This document shows positions 43,556 through 53,265 of a DNA stretch of 64,000 nucleotides, piece after piece (positions within the stretch are counted from its first letter, which is position 1; every line of letters begins with the position of its first letter). The position numbers and the translations under genes are program-made. Origin of the DNA: Micrococcaceae bacterium Sec5.1 (GTDB lineage Bacteria; Actinomycetota; Actinomycetes; Actinomycetales; Micrococcaceae); assembly GCA_039636795.1 (NCBI GenBank), contig CP143430.1, forward strand, positions 806,001 to 870,000. Reading direction: 5' to 3'. The notes beneath the pieces are model-generated. The model was not told where the DNA came from. It ran no database searches and saw only the letters and a program-made list of their open reading frames with translations.

Positions 43556-45382
43556 ATGGGCGATCTGGCGCGACTGCCGCTGCTTGAGAAGGCACCTACT
43601 ACGCATGCACGCCTGCTGGCCTGGGTTGAGGAAGTAGCCGAGCTGACTCAGCCGGACCGCATCCACTGGGTTGATGGCAGCGAAGCAGAGAACAAGAAGC
43701 TGACCGACGAACTTGTCGAGGCCGGCACCCTGAAGAGGCTGAACCCGGAAACGTTCCCGAATTCCTTCGCGGCGTTCTCTGACCCGGCCGACGTTGCCCG
43801 TGTAGAGGAGCAGACCTTCATCTGCTCCGAGAACGAGCGCGACGCAGGCTTCACCAACAACTGGATGGCCCCGGCGGAGATGAAGCAGAAGCTGCGCGGC
43901 CTGTTCGCCGGCTCCATGCGCGGCCGCACCATGTACGTCATTCCGTTCGTCATGGGCCACCTGGATGCAGAGGACCCGAAGTTCGGCGTTGAGATCACTG
44001 ACTCCGCCTACGTTGTAGCTTCCATGCGCATCATGGCCCGCATTGGCACGGACGTCCTGGACCGCATCACGCAAACAGATGCATTCTTTGTTCCGGCCCT
44101 CCACTCGCTGGGCGCTCCGCTGGAAGCCGGCCAGGCCGACGTCGCGTGGCCGTGCAACACGGACAAGTGGATCGTCCACTTCCCCGAAGAGCGCTCCATC
44201 TGGTCTTTCGGTTCCGGCTACGGCGGAAACGCCCTGCTGGGCAAGAAGTGCTACGCACTGCGTATCGCCTCCGTGATGGCCCGCGACGAAGGCTGGCTGG
44301 CCGAGCACATGCTCATCCTCAAGCTGACCTCGCCGGAGCAGAAGACTTACTACGTCTCCGCTGCCTTCCCGTCTGCTTGCGGCAAGACCAACCTCGCCCT
44401 GCTGGATCCCACCATCAAGGGCTGGAAGGTGGAGACCCTCGGTGACGACATCACCTGGATGCGTTTCGGCAAGGAAGGCGAGCTCCGCGCCGTCAACCCT
44501 GAGGCCGGCTTGTTCGGCGTCGCGCCAGGCACCGGTTGGGGCACCAACCCCAACGCCATGCGTGCCATCGCCAAGGGCAACAGCATCTTCACCAATGTTG
44601 CGCTGACCGATGACGGCGGCGTGTGGTGGGAAGGTATGACCGAGGAAACTCCGGCGCACCTGACCGACTGGCGCGGCGAGTCCTGGACTCCGGACTCCGA
44701 CGCCCCGGCTGCACACCCGAACTCCCGCTTCTGCACGCCGATCGACCAGATCGACATGCTGGCCGAAGAGTACTTCAGCCCGGACGGCGTGGAGTTGTCC
44801 GCGATCCTGTTCGGCGGCCGCCGCAAGACCACCATCCCGCTGGTCACCGAGGCCCGCGACTGGTCCAACGGTATCTTCATGGGTGCCACGCTTTCCTCGG
44901 AAACCACGGCCGCTGCAGCTGGCGCCGTCGGTGTTGTCCGCCGCGATCCCATGGCAATGCTGCCGTTCATCGGCTACGACGCAGGTGACTACCTGAACCA
45001 CTGGGTAAACCTGTCCGCCAAGGCAAACCCGGAGCGTCTGCCCAAGATCTTCCTGGTCAACTGGTTCCGCCGCACGGCTGAAGGCGGCTTCGCCTGGCCT
45101 GGCTTCGGAGACAACGCGCGTGTGCTCAAGTGGGCCATCGAACGCCTCGAAGGCAAGGCTGACGCTGTGGAGACTCCGATCGGTTTCGTTCCGACCGGCG
45201 AGTCCATCGACCTTGAAGGCCTGGACATGACCCCGGCAGAAGTTGAGTCGGCTGTTCGTGTGGACCCTGAGGAGTGGGCAACTGAGCTCGCGTCCATCGA
45301 GGAATGGTTCGCCAACTTCGGCGAGTCGCTCCCGGCGGCACTTCAGTCCGAGCTGGCCGGTCTGAAGACCCGTCTGGGCTAG
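43556..45382 (+). CDS. pckG: Phosphoenolpyruvate carboxykinase (GTP)
   Basis: 608 residues, the normal size of the GTP-dependent enzyme. The P-loop with the reactive Cys is [15 protein letters not shown] (about residues 270-284), the metal-binding region reads [20 protein letters not shown], and the guanine/PEP regions [19 protein letters not shown] and [12 protein letters not shown] are present. It makes PEP from oxaloacetate for gluconeogenesis. ATG at 43556 has GAGGAAGGGA upstream. A strong bidirectional terminator follows. Confidence 0.97.
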   Translation: MGDLARLPLLEKAPTTHARLLAWVEEVAELTQPDRIHWVDGSEAENKKLTDELVEAGTLKRLNPETFPNSFAAFSDPADVARVEEQTFICSENERDAGFTNNWMAPAEMKQKLRGLFAGSMRGRTMYVIPFVMGHLDAEDPKFGVEITDSAYVVASMRIMARIGTDVLDRITQTDAFFVPALHSLGAPLEAGQADVAWPCNTDKWIVHFPEERSIWSFGSGYGGNALLGKKCYALRIASVMARDEGWLAEHMLILKLTSPEQKTYYVSAAFPSACGKTNLALLDPTIKGWKVETLGDDITWMRFGKEGELRAVNPEAGLFGVAPGTGWGTNPNAMRAIAKGNSIFTNVALTDDGGVWWEGMTEETPAHLTDWRGESWTPDSDAPAAHPNSRFCTPIDQIDMLAEEYFSPDGVELSAILFGGRRKTTIPLVTEARDWSNGIFMGATLSSETTAAAAGAVGVVRRDPMAMLPFIGYDAGDYLNHWVNLSAKANPERLPKIFLVNWFRRTAEGGFAWPGFGDNARVLKWAIERLEGKADAVETPIGFVPTGESIDLEGLDMTPAEVESAVRVDPEEWATELASIEEWFANFGESLPAALQSELAGLKTRLG

Positions 45383-45413
45383 ACCTCTTAGGAACAACGG
45401 CGTTCTTAAGCGA

Positions 45414-45463
45414 ACGACGGCGGCCCGTCACCTTTTGGATGAAAGGTGGCGGGCCGCCGTCGT
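45414..45463. terminator. Bidirectional terminator between pckG and hmp
   Basis: ACGACGGCGGCCCGTCACC with its inverse GGTGGCGGGCCGCCGTCGT, near-perfect, with loop TTTTGGATGAAA. It serves the two convergent genes. Confidence 0.85.
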
Positions 45464-45498
45464 GCTTCTGGCGCTTTTACAGTGTTTGCGGCTCTGCC

Positions 45499-46671
45499 TT
45501 AGTTCGCGAGCCACACGTCGGGGCCGAAAACTTCGTAGTGGATCCGGGTGGCCGGAATCCCGGCCTCGATTGCTTCGTCGCGAATTTTCTTCATGAAGGG
45601 CAACGGCCCGCAGAGGTACAGGGAAGCGTCTGCCGGCATGTCGACTTCCCTCAGGGACATGAAGCCTGCCTTGGCGCGGTGCACTTCGTTGCTGGGCTGC
45701 GGCGACTCGAGCCAGAGCTGCAGTTCGGCGTCAATGCTTGCGGCGTCTGCAGTCATTTGGCCGCTCAAGGCCCAACTTTCCATGGAGCGTTCGGCGTGCA
45801 GGACAAGAACCTGGCGATCGGTGCAGGCCTCAGCCAGAGAACGCAGGATCGAGGCCGTCGGCGTGCACCCGATGCCCGCTGATGCGAGCACAACCGGCCC
45901 CTCGCCGTCCTTGAGGGTGATCTCGCCGTAGGGGTTGGAGATTTCGAGTACATCGCCAGGCTCGACGGCGGTATGCAGGGCGGTGGACACCTCACCACCG
46001 TCGTTTAGCTTGGTGGTGAAGATCCGGCTGGTGCCGGCGTCGCCTGACAATGAATACTGCCGCACTTGGCGCAAGCCGTCAGGGAGGGCAACCTTGACGC
46101 TCACATACTGGCCGGCCAGGGCCGGTGTTACCGGAGTGTCGTCGGCAGGTTCCAAGGTGAATGTCATGGCGTCCTTGCCAGCCGGTACCTTGGAAACCAC
46201 GCGCCAGGGCATCCACATTTTATTGTTTGACTGGGAGGCATAGAGGTCCTTTTCGAGCTTGATCAGGGCGTCTGCCATAAGCCAGTAAACCTCGGTCCAT
46301 GCCTCGGCGATTTCCGGTGTAATGACGTCTGACAGGTCGGCCGCGATTGCTGCGAAGAGGTGCTCGTAGACCACTCCGTACTGCTCTTCGGCGATGCCCA
46401 GTGAGGCGTGCTTGTGGGCGATCCGGGCCAGGACCTTTTCCGGGAGGGTGCCCGGGTTGTTCACCAGATGGGTGGCGAAGGCGGCGATGCTCCCGGCGAG
46501 TGCCTGTTGCTGATCACCCGAGCGCTGGTTGGAGCGGCTGAAGAGTCCATCGAGCAACTCGGGGTGCGCTGCAAAGAGACGCGTGTAGAAATCGGCGGTG
46601 ATGTCACCAATACGCGAGCCCACCAGCGGAAGAGTGGCATCAATAATGGGGCGGGATTTTTCCGAGAGCAT
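45499..46671 (-). CDS. hmp: Flavohemoglobin, nitric oxide dioxygenase
   Basis: About 390 residues in three domains. The globin domain runs to about residue 135 (LPLVGSRIGDITADFYTRLF with the B10 Tyr; proximal His in ARIAHKHASLGI). The FAD domain has RQYSLSGDAGTSRI, and the NAD domain has VVLASAGIGCTPTASILRSL and ASLYLCGPLPFMKKIRDEA. It oxidises NO to nitrate using O2 and NADH. ATG at 46671 has AGGAGA three bases upstream. The upstream Rrf2/NsrR-like gene and an intervening dyad suggest NO-controlled expression. Confidence 0.95.
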   Translation of the reverse strand: MLSEKSRPIIDATLPLVGSRIGDITADFYTRLFAAHPELLDGLFSRSNQRSGDQQQALAGSIAAFATHLVNNPGTLPEKVLARIAHKHASLGIAEEQYGVVYEHLFAAIAADLSDVITPEIAEAWTEVYWLMADALIKLEKDLYASQSNNKMWMPWRVVSKVPAGKDAMTFTLEPADDTPVTPALAGQYVSVKVALPDGLRQVRQYSLSGDAGTSRIFTTKLNDGGEVSTALHTAVEPGDVLEISNPYGEITLKDGEGPVVLASAGIGCTPTASILRSLAEACTDRQVLVLHAERSMESWALSGQMTADAASIDAELQLWLESPQPSNEVHRAKAGFMSLREVDMPADASLYLCGPLPFMKKIRDEAIEAGIPATRIHYEVFGPDVWLAN

Positions 46672-46744
46672 GGTTCTCCTGAGGTAGGGGCCCGGCTGGG
46701 TCATTCGGACCGTCACAATACAAGCATTTCGAATGCCTATATTT

Positions 46745-46778
46745 ACATCTCAATTTCTACTCCTTGTAGAAAAGATGT
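46745..46778. promoter_or_regulatory. Large dyad between the NsrR-like gene and hmp
   Basis: Nested inverted repeats: ACATCT...AGATGT outside and TTTCTAC...GTAGAAA inside, centred on TCCTT, about 75-105 bases upstream of the hmp start codon. AT-rich symmetrical sites of about this size suit Rrf2 dimers. No T run follows the stem on the minus strand, which speaks against a terminator. Confidence 0.6.
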
Positions 46779-46812
46779 GCAAATCGAAGCGCAGGCCTGC
46801 TCGGACGACCGG

Positions 46813-47283
46813 TCAGGGCAGGGGTGCGGGGGACCTGAATTCGGGCCGGAGGCCAATTGTTTGGAAGACCGGATTCATCTGCCGGGCATGAGGGAGGGAT
46901 GAGATGACGACGGTGTCCAGCTCGCGATAGAACGCTTCGCGGGCCCGATTCATTGCGTGACGGAGACCGCACTCTGTGATGAGGGGGCAGTCATGGGTGG
47001 GGGACTGGCATTCCGCCGGATCCTGCCGGCTGTCCAGATGGCGAAGGAGTTGGCCAACGGTCGCTTGTCTCCCCGCTTCATTAAGGCGCGAGCCACCCAG
47101 CCGGCCTCGTTCCACATCAATCAATCCAAGGCTTCGCAATCGGACCATGGCCTTGCTGACGTGGTTGTACGGAGTTCCCACGGCGTCGGCCACAGCCTGG
47201 GTTGTCAGCAAGGTGCCCTCAGGGGCGGACGCCAACACCATAACGGCGCGGAGGCTGACATCTGCGAACGCGTTGATTTTCAT
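46813..47283 (-). CDS. nsrR: Rrf2 family regulator, NsrR-like
   Basis: 156 residues. The N-terminal winged helix is FADVSLRAVMVLASAPEGTL, TTQAVADAVGTPYNHVSKAM, with wing GRLGGSRLN. The cluster-binding region has three Cys in ECQSPTHDCPLITECGLRHA, the NsrR pattern for a [4Fe-4S] cluster. It sits directly upstream of hmp on the same strand, the classic NsrR target. NO attack on the cluster would release repression. Confidence 0.88.
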   Translation of the reverse strand: MKINAFADVSLRAVMVLASAPEGTLLTTQAVADAVGTPYNHVSKAMVRLRSLGLIDVERGRLGGSRLNEAGRQATVGQLLRHLDSRQDPAECQSPTHDCPLITECGLRHAMNRAREAFYRELDTVVISSLPHARQMNPVFQTIGLRPEFRSPAPLP

Positions 47284-47306
47284 GGGATCAGCCTACGTAG
47301 TCAGGT

Positions 47307-47762
47307 CTAGTCCACCCAGAGCGAGGGCTCGTGGGTGTCAGGCTCAAGGGCGCCGAAGTCGAACCCTTCAGTTGTGTGGACGTAGGGGATGACGGCCGCC
47401 ATGACGCCGCCATCCCGGTGCTCGGCAGTGCCGTGGATGCCATCCGAGCCGTGCTCGGGAAGCGCGACATCACTTGCGATGGCCACGGCCCGGTAATCGT
47501 TCCGTCCCTGGCGAAGTAATTCCTCGACATCCGTCAACATTGCCCCCGCGTCAATGTGACCGTCTTCGTCCGGCTCTCCTGGAGAAACCATGACAATCCG
47601 CACCTCACCCTCATGTGAAAGCGTGATGCCAAAGGGGAGAAAGCCGCCGTTCTGCAGTATGTGCTCCTGGGCAGTTCCCAGTGCAGTACCCAGAATCTCC
47701 CGGAGTTCACGCTCCTGGAGGGTCTCGGTGGAATCGGCGTCGTCGATGGGCTGCTCGCTCAT
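47307..47762 (-). CDS. Conserved hypothetical protein, acidic
   Basis: 151 residues, acidic overall, with no membrane segment or signal. A predicted alpha/beta protein: LREILGTALGTAQEHILQNG, FLPFGITLSHEGEVRIVMVS, AMLTDVEELLRQGRNDYRAV, GVMAAVIPYVHTTEGFDFGA. I do not recognise a named family. It starts 12 bases after the phosphomannomutase gene's end region and lies between it and nsrR on the same strand. Confidence 0.72.
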   Translation of the reverse strand: MSEQPIDDADSTETLQERELREILGTALGTAQEHILQNGGFLPFGITLSHEGEVRIVMVSPGEPDEDGHIDAGAMLTDVEELLRQGRNDYRAVAIASDVALPEHGSDGIHGTAEHRDGGVMAAVIPYVHTTEGFDFGALEPDTHEPSLWVD

Positions 47763-47774
47763 GTTTGCCGGTCC

Positions 47775-49193
47775 CTATGCCCGGACCAGAGCCAGGACGC
47801 GGTCGCGGATTTTTTCCATGGTGGGCAGGTCTTTGGCTTCGGCGTTCAAACGGAGGAAGGGCTCGGTGTTGGAGGGGCGCAGGTTGAACCACCAGCTGCC
47901 GTCCTTGGCACTGAAGGTGCTGCCGTCCATGTGGTCGATCTCGACGTCATCGTTCTGGAAATCAAGGCGGACCCGCTCGATCGCGCCTGCTTTGTCGTCG
48001 ATCTCGGAGTTGATTTCACCGGAGGAAACGTAAGGCTCGTACTGACGCCCGAGTTCGGAGAGGGGACCGTCCTGCTCGCCCAGGGCTGCCAGGACATGCA
48101 TGGCGGCGAGCATTCCGGTGTCCGCGTTCCAGAAATCCCGGAAGTAGAAGTGAGCAGAGTGCTCCCCGCCGAACACGGCACCTTCTTCGGCCATGACGGC
48201 TTTGATGAAGGAGTGCCCGACGCGCGTCCGGACCGCCCGGCCGCCGTCCTTGGCCACGAGTTCGGGAACGGCCTTGGAGGTGAGCAAGTTGTGGATGATC
48301 ACCGGGGTCTGTTCCCCGGAAGCCTGGGCGCGGGCGATCTCCCTGCGCGCGACCATGCCAGTGATTGCCGACGGCGAGACGGGCTCGCCCTTTTCATCGA
48401 TCACGAAGCAGCGGTCAGCGTCGCCGTCGAAGGCAAGGCCGATGTCGGCGCCGTGCTTGATCACGGCCGCCTGGAGGTCGCGGAGGTTTTCCGGTTCCAG
48501 CGGGTTGGCCGGGTGATTCGGGAACGAGCCGTCCAGTTCGAAATAGAGCGGGATGATCTCGAACGGCAGGGCCGGGAGGAGTTTGTTGCCGAGCACCGCC
48601 GGGGTGGTCAGCCCGGCCATACCGTTGCCCGCGTCCACGACGATCTTCAACGGACGGGAACCGGAAAGGTCCACGAGCTGGCGCAGGTATTCGGAGTAGT
48701 CCTTCAGCACGTCCCGAACACCGATCTGCCCGCGCGTAGCCGCGGCGGGGATGCTGCCTTCGTTCAGGTACTGCTCGGCGAGGGCCTGGATTTCCTTCAG
48801 GCCGCTCTCGGAGGAAATCGGTTGAGCCCCGGCCTTGGCCATTTTGATGCCGTTGTACTCGGCGGGGTTGTGGCTGGCGGTGAATGTGGCACCGGCTGCG
48901 TTCAGGGCACCGCAGGCATAGTAGAGCTCGTCGGTGGAGATCAGGTCCAGCAACTGGACGTTGGCGCCGCGGCTGGCAGCACCGTTCGCGAAGGCCTGGC
49001 TGAACTCCGGCGAGGACGGGCGCATGTCTCCGCCAACAAGGACAGTTTCACCCTCAAGGCCCAGAACGTCGATGAAGGCAGCACCGACTGCCTCGACGAT
49101 TTCAGCCGTGATGGATTCCCCCACGATGCCCCGGACGTCGTACGCCTTGAAGGAAGCCGAGAGGTCGAAGTTCTTGTTCTGCTCGCTAGTCAC
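47775..49193 (-). CDS. manB: Phosphomannomutase/phosphoglucomutase
   Basis: 472 residues. The phosphoserine loop is TFTASHNPAEYNGIKM (about residues 96-111), the metal loop IGLAFDGDADRCFVID, the sugar-recognition loop VFGGEHSAHFYF and the phosphate-binding end LRPSNTEPFLRLN. N-terminus FKAYDVRGIVGE. It interconverts mannose or glucose 6- and 1-phosphates for cell-envelope sugars. The start is GTG at 49193; the frame stays open upstream without coding character. Confidence 0.94.
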   Translation of the reverse strand: MTSEQNKNFDLSASFKAYDVRGIVGESITAEIVEAVGAAFIDVLGLEGETVLVGGDMRPSSPEFSQAFANGAASRGANVQLLDLISTDELYYACGALNAAGATFTASHNPAEYNGIKMAKAGAQPISSESGLKEIQALAEQYLNEGSIPAAATRGQIGVRDVLKDYSEYLRQLVDLSGSRPLKIVVDAGNGMAGLTTPAVLGNKLLPALPFEIIPLYFELDGSFPNHPANPLEPENLRDLQAAVIKHGADIGLAFDGDADRCFVIDEKGEPVSPSAITGMVARREIARAQASGEQTPVIIHNLLTSKAVPELVAKDGGRAVRTRVGHSFIKAVMAEEGAVFGGEHSAHFYFRDFWNADTGMLAAMHVLAALGEQDGPLSELGRQYEPYVSSGEINSEIDDKAGAIERVRLDFQNDDVEIDHMDGSTFSAKDGSWWFNLRPSNTEPFLRLNAEAKDLPTMEKIRDRVLALVRA

Positions 49194-49334
49194 GGGCTCA
49201 ATCCTACTGTGGCAGCGCAATTGAGCATGAACCGGGGAAGCTGCTATGTGGAAAGCCAGTCCGGTGACGGTCAGTTTTCCACATAGCCGCGACCACCGGT
49301 TCTGGCTGTCAGGGGCTGCTGGAATACTGGATCC

Positions 49335-51500
49335 ATGGCCAACAACTCCCCAAATGCTGCTGTTTCCGTGGAATCCCCTACCCGCCAGAAGGCTTTGGCT
49401 TGTCTTCGAGAGCTTGTGGGGCATCCGGAAGCAGACTTCCATGACGGCCAGTTCGAGGCCATTGAGGCATTGGTGGACGCCGGGCGCCGTGCGTTGGTGG
49501 TTCAACGCACGGGTTGGGGAAAATCCGCCGTCTACTTCGTCTCCTCATTGTTGCTGCGCCAACGGGGTGCGGGTCCCACGCTGATCGTGTCTCCTCTTCT
49601 CGCGCTGATGCGGGACCAAGTGGCAGCGGCCGCACGGGCGGGAGTCCGGGCAGTGGCCATCAACTCGGCCAACGCGCTTGAGTGGGATACTGTCCTGGCC
49701 CAGTTGGCAGCTGACCAGGTAGACGTTCTCCTCGTGTCGCCCGAGCGCCTCACCAATCCCTCGTTCAGGGAGAACCAGTTGCCCGAGCTGATCCGGAGGA
49801 CCGGATTGCTCGTTATTGATGAGGCCCACTGCATCTCCGATTGGGGCCACGACTTCAGACCCGATTACCGGCGCATCGCGGATCTCATTGCCCAACTGCC
49901 CGAGTCGGTTCCAGTCCTCGCCACCACGGCTACCGCCAACTCCCGTGTGGTTCACGATATTGAGGAACAACTCGGAGACGGAGTGTTGACCATCCGGGGT
50001 GCACTGGGCCGCGAGTCACTGCGGCTCGGCGTTCTCAACTTGTCCGACTCCCGGGATCGCCTGGGCTGGCTGCTGACGCACCTGGCGGACCTCCCTGGCA
50101 GCGGAATCATTTACACGCTGACCGTCTCAGCCGCAGAGGACACTGCCCGGCTTCTTTCCGAGGCTGGACACAATGTCTTGTCCTACACCGGCCGCACGGA
50201 TCCTGCCGATCGGGAGCGGGCAGAGCAACTCCTCAAGGACAACCAGGTCAAGGCGCTTGTGGCCACCTCGGCATTAGGGATGGGATTCGACAAACCCGAC
50301 CTTGGGTTCGTGATTCACCTCGGAGCGCCGTCCTCGCCGGTTGCCTATTACCAACAGGTTGGCCGAGCTGGCCGAGGCGCAGCCAACGCCGACGTCCTGT
50401 TGCTTCCAGGCTCCGAGGACCGGGAAATATGGCAGTATTTTGCCACCGCATCCATGCCCTCAGCAGAAAAGGCCGACGCCGTCTTGAGGGTGCTTGGTGA
50501 GGCGAATTCGGCCATGTCCACGGTGGCGCTGGAAGCCCGCGTGGACCTTCGGCGCACGCCTCTGGAACTCCTCCTCAAGGTCCTGGCCGTTGACGGGGCA
50601 GTTGAACGCGTGGGCGGCGGTTGGCGGGCGACCGGACGGTCATGGAGCTACGATGCAGAGCGATACGCGCGTATTGCGGAAGCGCGGGTGGATGAGCAGG
50701 ATTCCATGGTGGTTTACCAGGACACCGCAGGTTGTCGCATGGAGTACATCACCTCGGTGCTCGACGACGAGACCGCCGCCCCTTGCGGCCGTTGTGACAA
50801 CTGTGCTGGACGCTGGTTCCCAGTGGACATCGCAGCTGCCGCGGTTGATGCAGCAGGCCAGACGCTTCGTCGAGCCGGGATCGCCGTGGAACCGCGGCTC
50901 CAGTGGCCCAGCGGGATGGACAGGCTGGGTGTGGGAGTCAAAGGCAAGATCAAGCCGGACGAAAGCATTTCCGAAGGCCGTGTCCTGGCAAGGCTGACAG
51001 ACCTGGGTTGGGGTGGTGCGCTCCGCGAGCTCTTTGCCGCCGGAGCACCCGATAGGGCCGTGGACCCCGCTATGCTGCAGGCCTGCGTTCAGGTGCTGCG
51101 CGAATGGTCGGGGGCCGACGGTGGAACTGCCTGGAGCGGGGTGGGGCGCCCGGCAGCCGTTGTCAGCATTCCCTCAAGGAGCAAGCCACAACTTGTGGAC
51201 TCCCTGGCGCAGGGAATCGCGGGCATAGGGCGGATGCCATACCTGGGTCAACTGCAGCCAGAGCACGGTGGTCCCACAGGATCACGTGGCGGCAACAGCG
51301 CTTACAGGCTCGCGGGAGTATGGGACCGTTTGGCCGTCGGCCCGGAACTGGCACAGGCCCTGGCAGGCATTGGTGACCAGCCAGTGCTCTTGGTGGATGA
51401 CCTCATCGACAGCCGCTGGACAGTGACCGTTGCGGCGAGGGCGCTCAGGCGGTCCGGAGTAGGTGCCGTGCTACCGCTCGCCCTGGCCCAGGCGGGGTAA
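49335..51500 (+). CDS. recQ: RecQ family helicase with C-terminal phosphoribosyltransferase-like domain
   Basis: 721 residues. Helicase motifs: motif 0 FHDGQFEAIEALV, Walker A VVQRTGWGKSAVYF (Trp where Gly is usual), DEAH in LVIDEAHCISDWGHDFRPDY, ATTATAN, and motif VI YYQQVGRAGRG. The RecQ zinc cluster is C-x-n-CGRCDNC near residue 490. The last ~45 residues include PVLLVDDLIDSRWTVTVAAR, a PRPP-binding loop as in ComF-type phosphoribosyltransferases. The region before it (GRPAAVVSIPSRSKPQLVDS) fits the front half of that fold. It unwinds DNA in repair; the tail's role is unknown. Confidence 0.92.
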   Translation: MANNSPNAAVSVESPTRQKALACLRELVGHPEADFHDGQFEAIEALVDAGRRALVVQRTGWGKSAVYFVSSLLLRQRGAGPTLIVSPLLALMRDQVAAAARAGVRAVAINSANALEWDTVLAQLAADQVDVLLVSPERLTNPSFRENQLPELIRRTGLLVIDEAHCISDWGHDFRPDYRRIADLIAQLPESVPVLATTATANSRVVHDIEEQLGDGVLTIRGALGRESLRLGVLNLSDSRDRLGWLLTHLADLPGSGIIYTLTVSAAEDTARLLSEAGHNVLSYTGRTDPADRERAEQLLKDNQVKALVATSALGMGFDKPDLGFVIHLGAPSSPVAYYQQVGRAGRGAANADVLLLPGSEDREIWQYFATASMPSAEKADAVLRVLGEANSAMSTVALEARVDLRRTPLELLLKVLAVDGAVERVGGGWRATGRSWSYDAERYARIAEARVDEQDSMVVYQDTAGCRMEYITSVLDDETAAPCGRCDNCAGRWFPVDIAAAAVDAAGQTLRRAGIAVEPRLQWPSGMDRLGVGVKGKIKPDESISEGRVLARLTDLGWGGALRELFAAGAPDRAVDPAMLQACVQVLREWSGADGGTAWSGVGRPAAVVSIPSRSKPQLVDSLAQGIAGIGRMPYLGQLQPEHGGPTGSRGGNSAYRLAGVWDRLAVGPELAQALAGIGDQPVLLVDDLIDSRWTVTVAARALRRSGVGAVLPLALAQAG

Positions 51501-51691
51501 GGCGCGCAGGCGGGATAGCGCGGAGGCGGGGTACGGTGCGAGCGGGAAACGCTCAACCGGGATAGTGCTTCAAGGCAAGGCAGTGCGCTGAAAAGCGTCA
51601 TGTTGTGAACGCTCCCACCGTGCCTCTATAGGATCGAGCAAACACGCCCGCCTGCTGCTGCGGGCCACCAGACAAGACTTGGACCGGAGCC

Positions 51692-53125
51692 ATGAGCACA
51701 AACCCGAGCAACACCGACGTCGAAGCGGCCAATGAAACAAGTTGGCGCCCGCGCTTGGCGCTGCTGGTGGCGGCAACGTTCTTCATGGAGTTTCTCGACG
51801 GAACTATCCTCACCACGGCCATCCCCAGCATTGCGGCCGATTTCCGGGTGGCGCCTGCTGATATCAACATCACGATGACCGCCTATTTAGTGACGGTGGC
51901 TATGGGGATCCCGTTGAGCAGTTGGCTTGCCGAGCGGTTCGGCGCCCGCAGGATATTCTGCCTGGCGATATCGGTGTTCACTATTGCCTCCCTTTTCTGC
52001 GCAGTAAGCACCGACTTGACCATGCTGACGTTGAGTCGGGTGGCGCAGGGCGTGGGCGGCGCCATGATGGTTCCTGTGGGCACTCTGGTGGTTTTGCGGG
52101 GCACGCCCAAATCCGAGCTTCTCTGCGCCACCGCCTATTTGGTATGGCCAGGCCTCCTTGCCCCCGTTTTGGCTCCCATGGTTGGCGGCGCGCTCACCAC
52201 TTTCCTGTCGTGGCACTGGATCTTCATCATTAACGTGCCCCTCGGCCTGGCTGCCTTCATTGCGGCACTGAGGTTGGTTCCGCGGACTCAATTTGATGCC
52301 AACCGCCGACTTGACTGGTTTGGCCTGTTGCTGACTACCTTGGGCGTGGGTTCCCTTGTGGTGGGACTGGAGACGCTGGGTGGACACGCATCCAATGTGC
52401 TGGCTGGTGTGGTGGTGACTGCCGGCGTGGTGTCCCTGGCTGGCGCCGTCTGGTGGATGAGCAAAGCAAGGGTTCCGCTGTTCAACCTCAGCGTATTTGG
52501 AACCAGGACTTTCAGGGCGACATCCACGGGCGGGTTCATTTACCGGCTCACCATCAGCTCGGTTCCGTTCCTGCTGCCTCTCATGTTTCAGGATGGATTT
52601 GGCTGGGATCCCTTGAAGGCCGGAGTTATGGTCGCCGCAGTCTTCGTGGGCAACATCGGGATCAAGCCGGCCACCACACCCCTGATAAGGCGCTTCGGGT
52701 TTAAGCCGGTGCTCGTCTTTGCATCGTTCGCGTCAGCCGTGACGTTTGCCTTGTGTGCGTTCCTTAATGCCCAAACACCCGAGCCCCTGATTTTCGCTCT
52801 GTTGCTGCTCAGCGGTGCCTTCCGATCCATCGGATTCTCCGCTTACGCCTCCGTGCAGTATGCCGATATCGTCCCGGGGCAGCTGCCCTCGGCAAACGCT
52901 ATCTCCGCCACGCTCGTACAGTTGGCGGCTGCGGCAGGTATCGCCGTGGGGGCCTTGTTCCTGAGGCTGTTCGAGACAACGGATGTGCTCGGGGCGGACC
53001 ACGTGGCGGCCTACAAGGGGGCCTTCATAGCCATGGCTGTCCTCATGCTGGTCAGCACAGTGGACAGCCTGACCCTGCACCGACACGCTGGCGCGGAAGT
53101 CAGCCACGGAGCCAAGCGGGGGTGA
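51692..53125 (+). CDS. MFS drug efflux transporter, DHA2 family
   Basis: 477 residues with 13-14 predicted membrane helices. Motif D1 is FFMEFLDGTILTTAIPSIA, motif A WLAERFGARRIF, motif B LSRVAQGVGGAMMVPVGTLV, motif C APVLAPMVGGALTTFLSWHW. These are the marks of EmrB/QacA-type proton antiporters. No regulator lies next to it; the substrate cannot be predicted. Confidence 0.92.
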   Translation: MSTNPSNTDVEAANETSWRPRLALLVAATFFMEFLDGTILTTAIPSIAADFRVAPADINITMTAYLVTVAMGIPLSSWLAERFGARRIFCLAISVFTIASLFCAVSTDLTMLTLSRVAQGVGGAMMVPVGTLVVLRGTPKSELLCATAYLVWPGLLAPVLAPMVGGALTTFLSWHWIFIINVPLGLAAFIAALRLVPRTQFDANRRLDWFGLLLTTLGVGSLVVGLETLGGHASNVLAGVVVTAGVVSLAGAVWWMSKARVPLFNLSVFGTRTFRATSTGGFIYRLTISSVPFLLPLMFQDGFGWDPLKAGVMVAAVFVGNIGIKPATTPLIRRFGFKPVLVFASFASAVTFALCAFLNAQTPEPLIFALLLLSGAFRSIGFSAYASVQYADIVPGQLPSANAISATLVQLAAAAGIAVGALFLRLFETTDVLGADHVAAYKGAFIAMAVLMLVSTVDSLTLHRHAGAEVSHGAKRG

Positions 53126-53265
53126 CCTGGCGCAGCTACCCCCTGGAGTTAGTCCGCGAGGGTAGCAACCGCAGCGTCCACAGAATTGACAACGGAAAGT
53201 CGGTCCCGTTCCCCGCCACAACGAGATCACTGCCAAGAAATTCATCGAGCAAATTGGAGAATGAC

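Noticed and set aside
43442..45397. Open frame of 651 codons on the minus strand opposite pckG
   Set aside because: It is the mirror of a strongly coding gene in high-GC DNA; the translation has no domain character and pckG is certain.
46745..46778. Dyad as terminator of the nsrR-like gene
   Set aside because: Low-GC arms and no T run on the minus strand; position before hmp favours an operator.
47661..49286. Open frame of 541 codons on the plus strand opposite the phosphomannomutase gene
   Set aside because: Antisense shadow of a gene with all catalytic motifs; no start signal.
53122..53265. N-terminal extension of the HicB-like protein
   Set aside because: The extension lacks protein character and the ATG at 53266 has its own GGAGA ribosome site.
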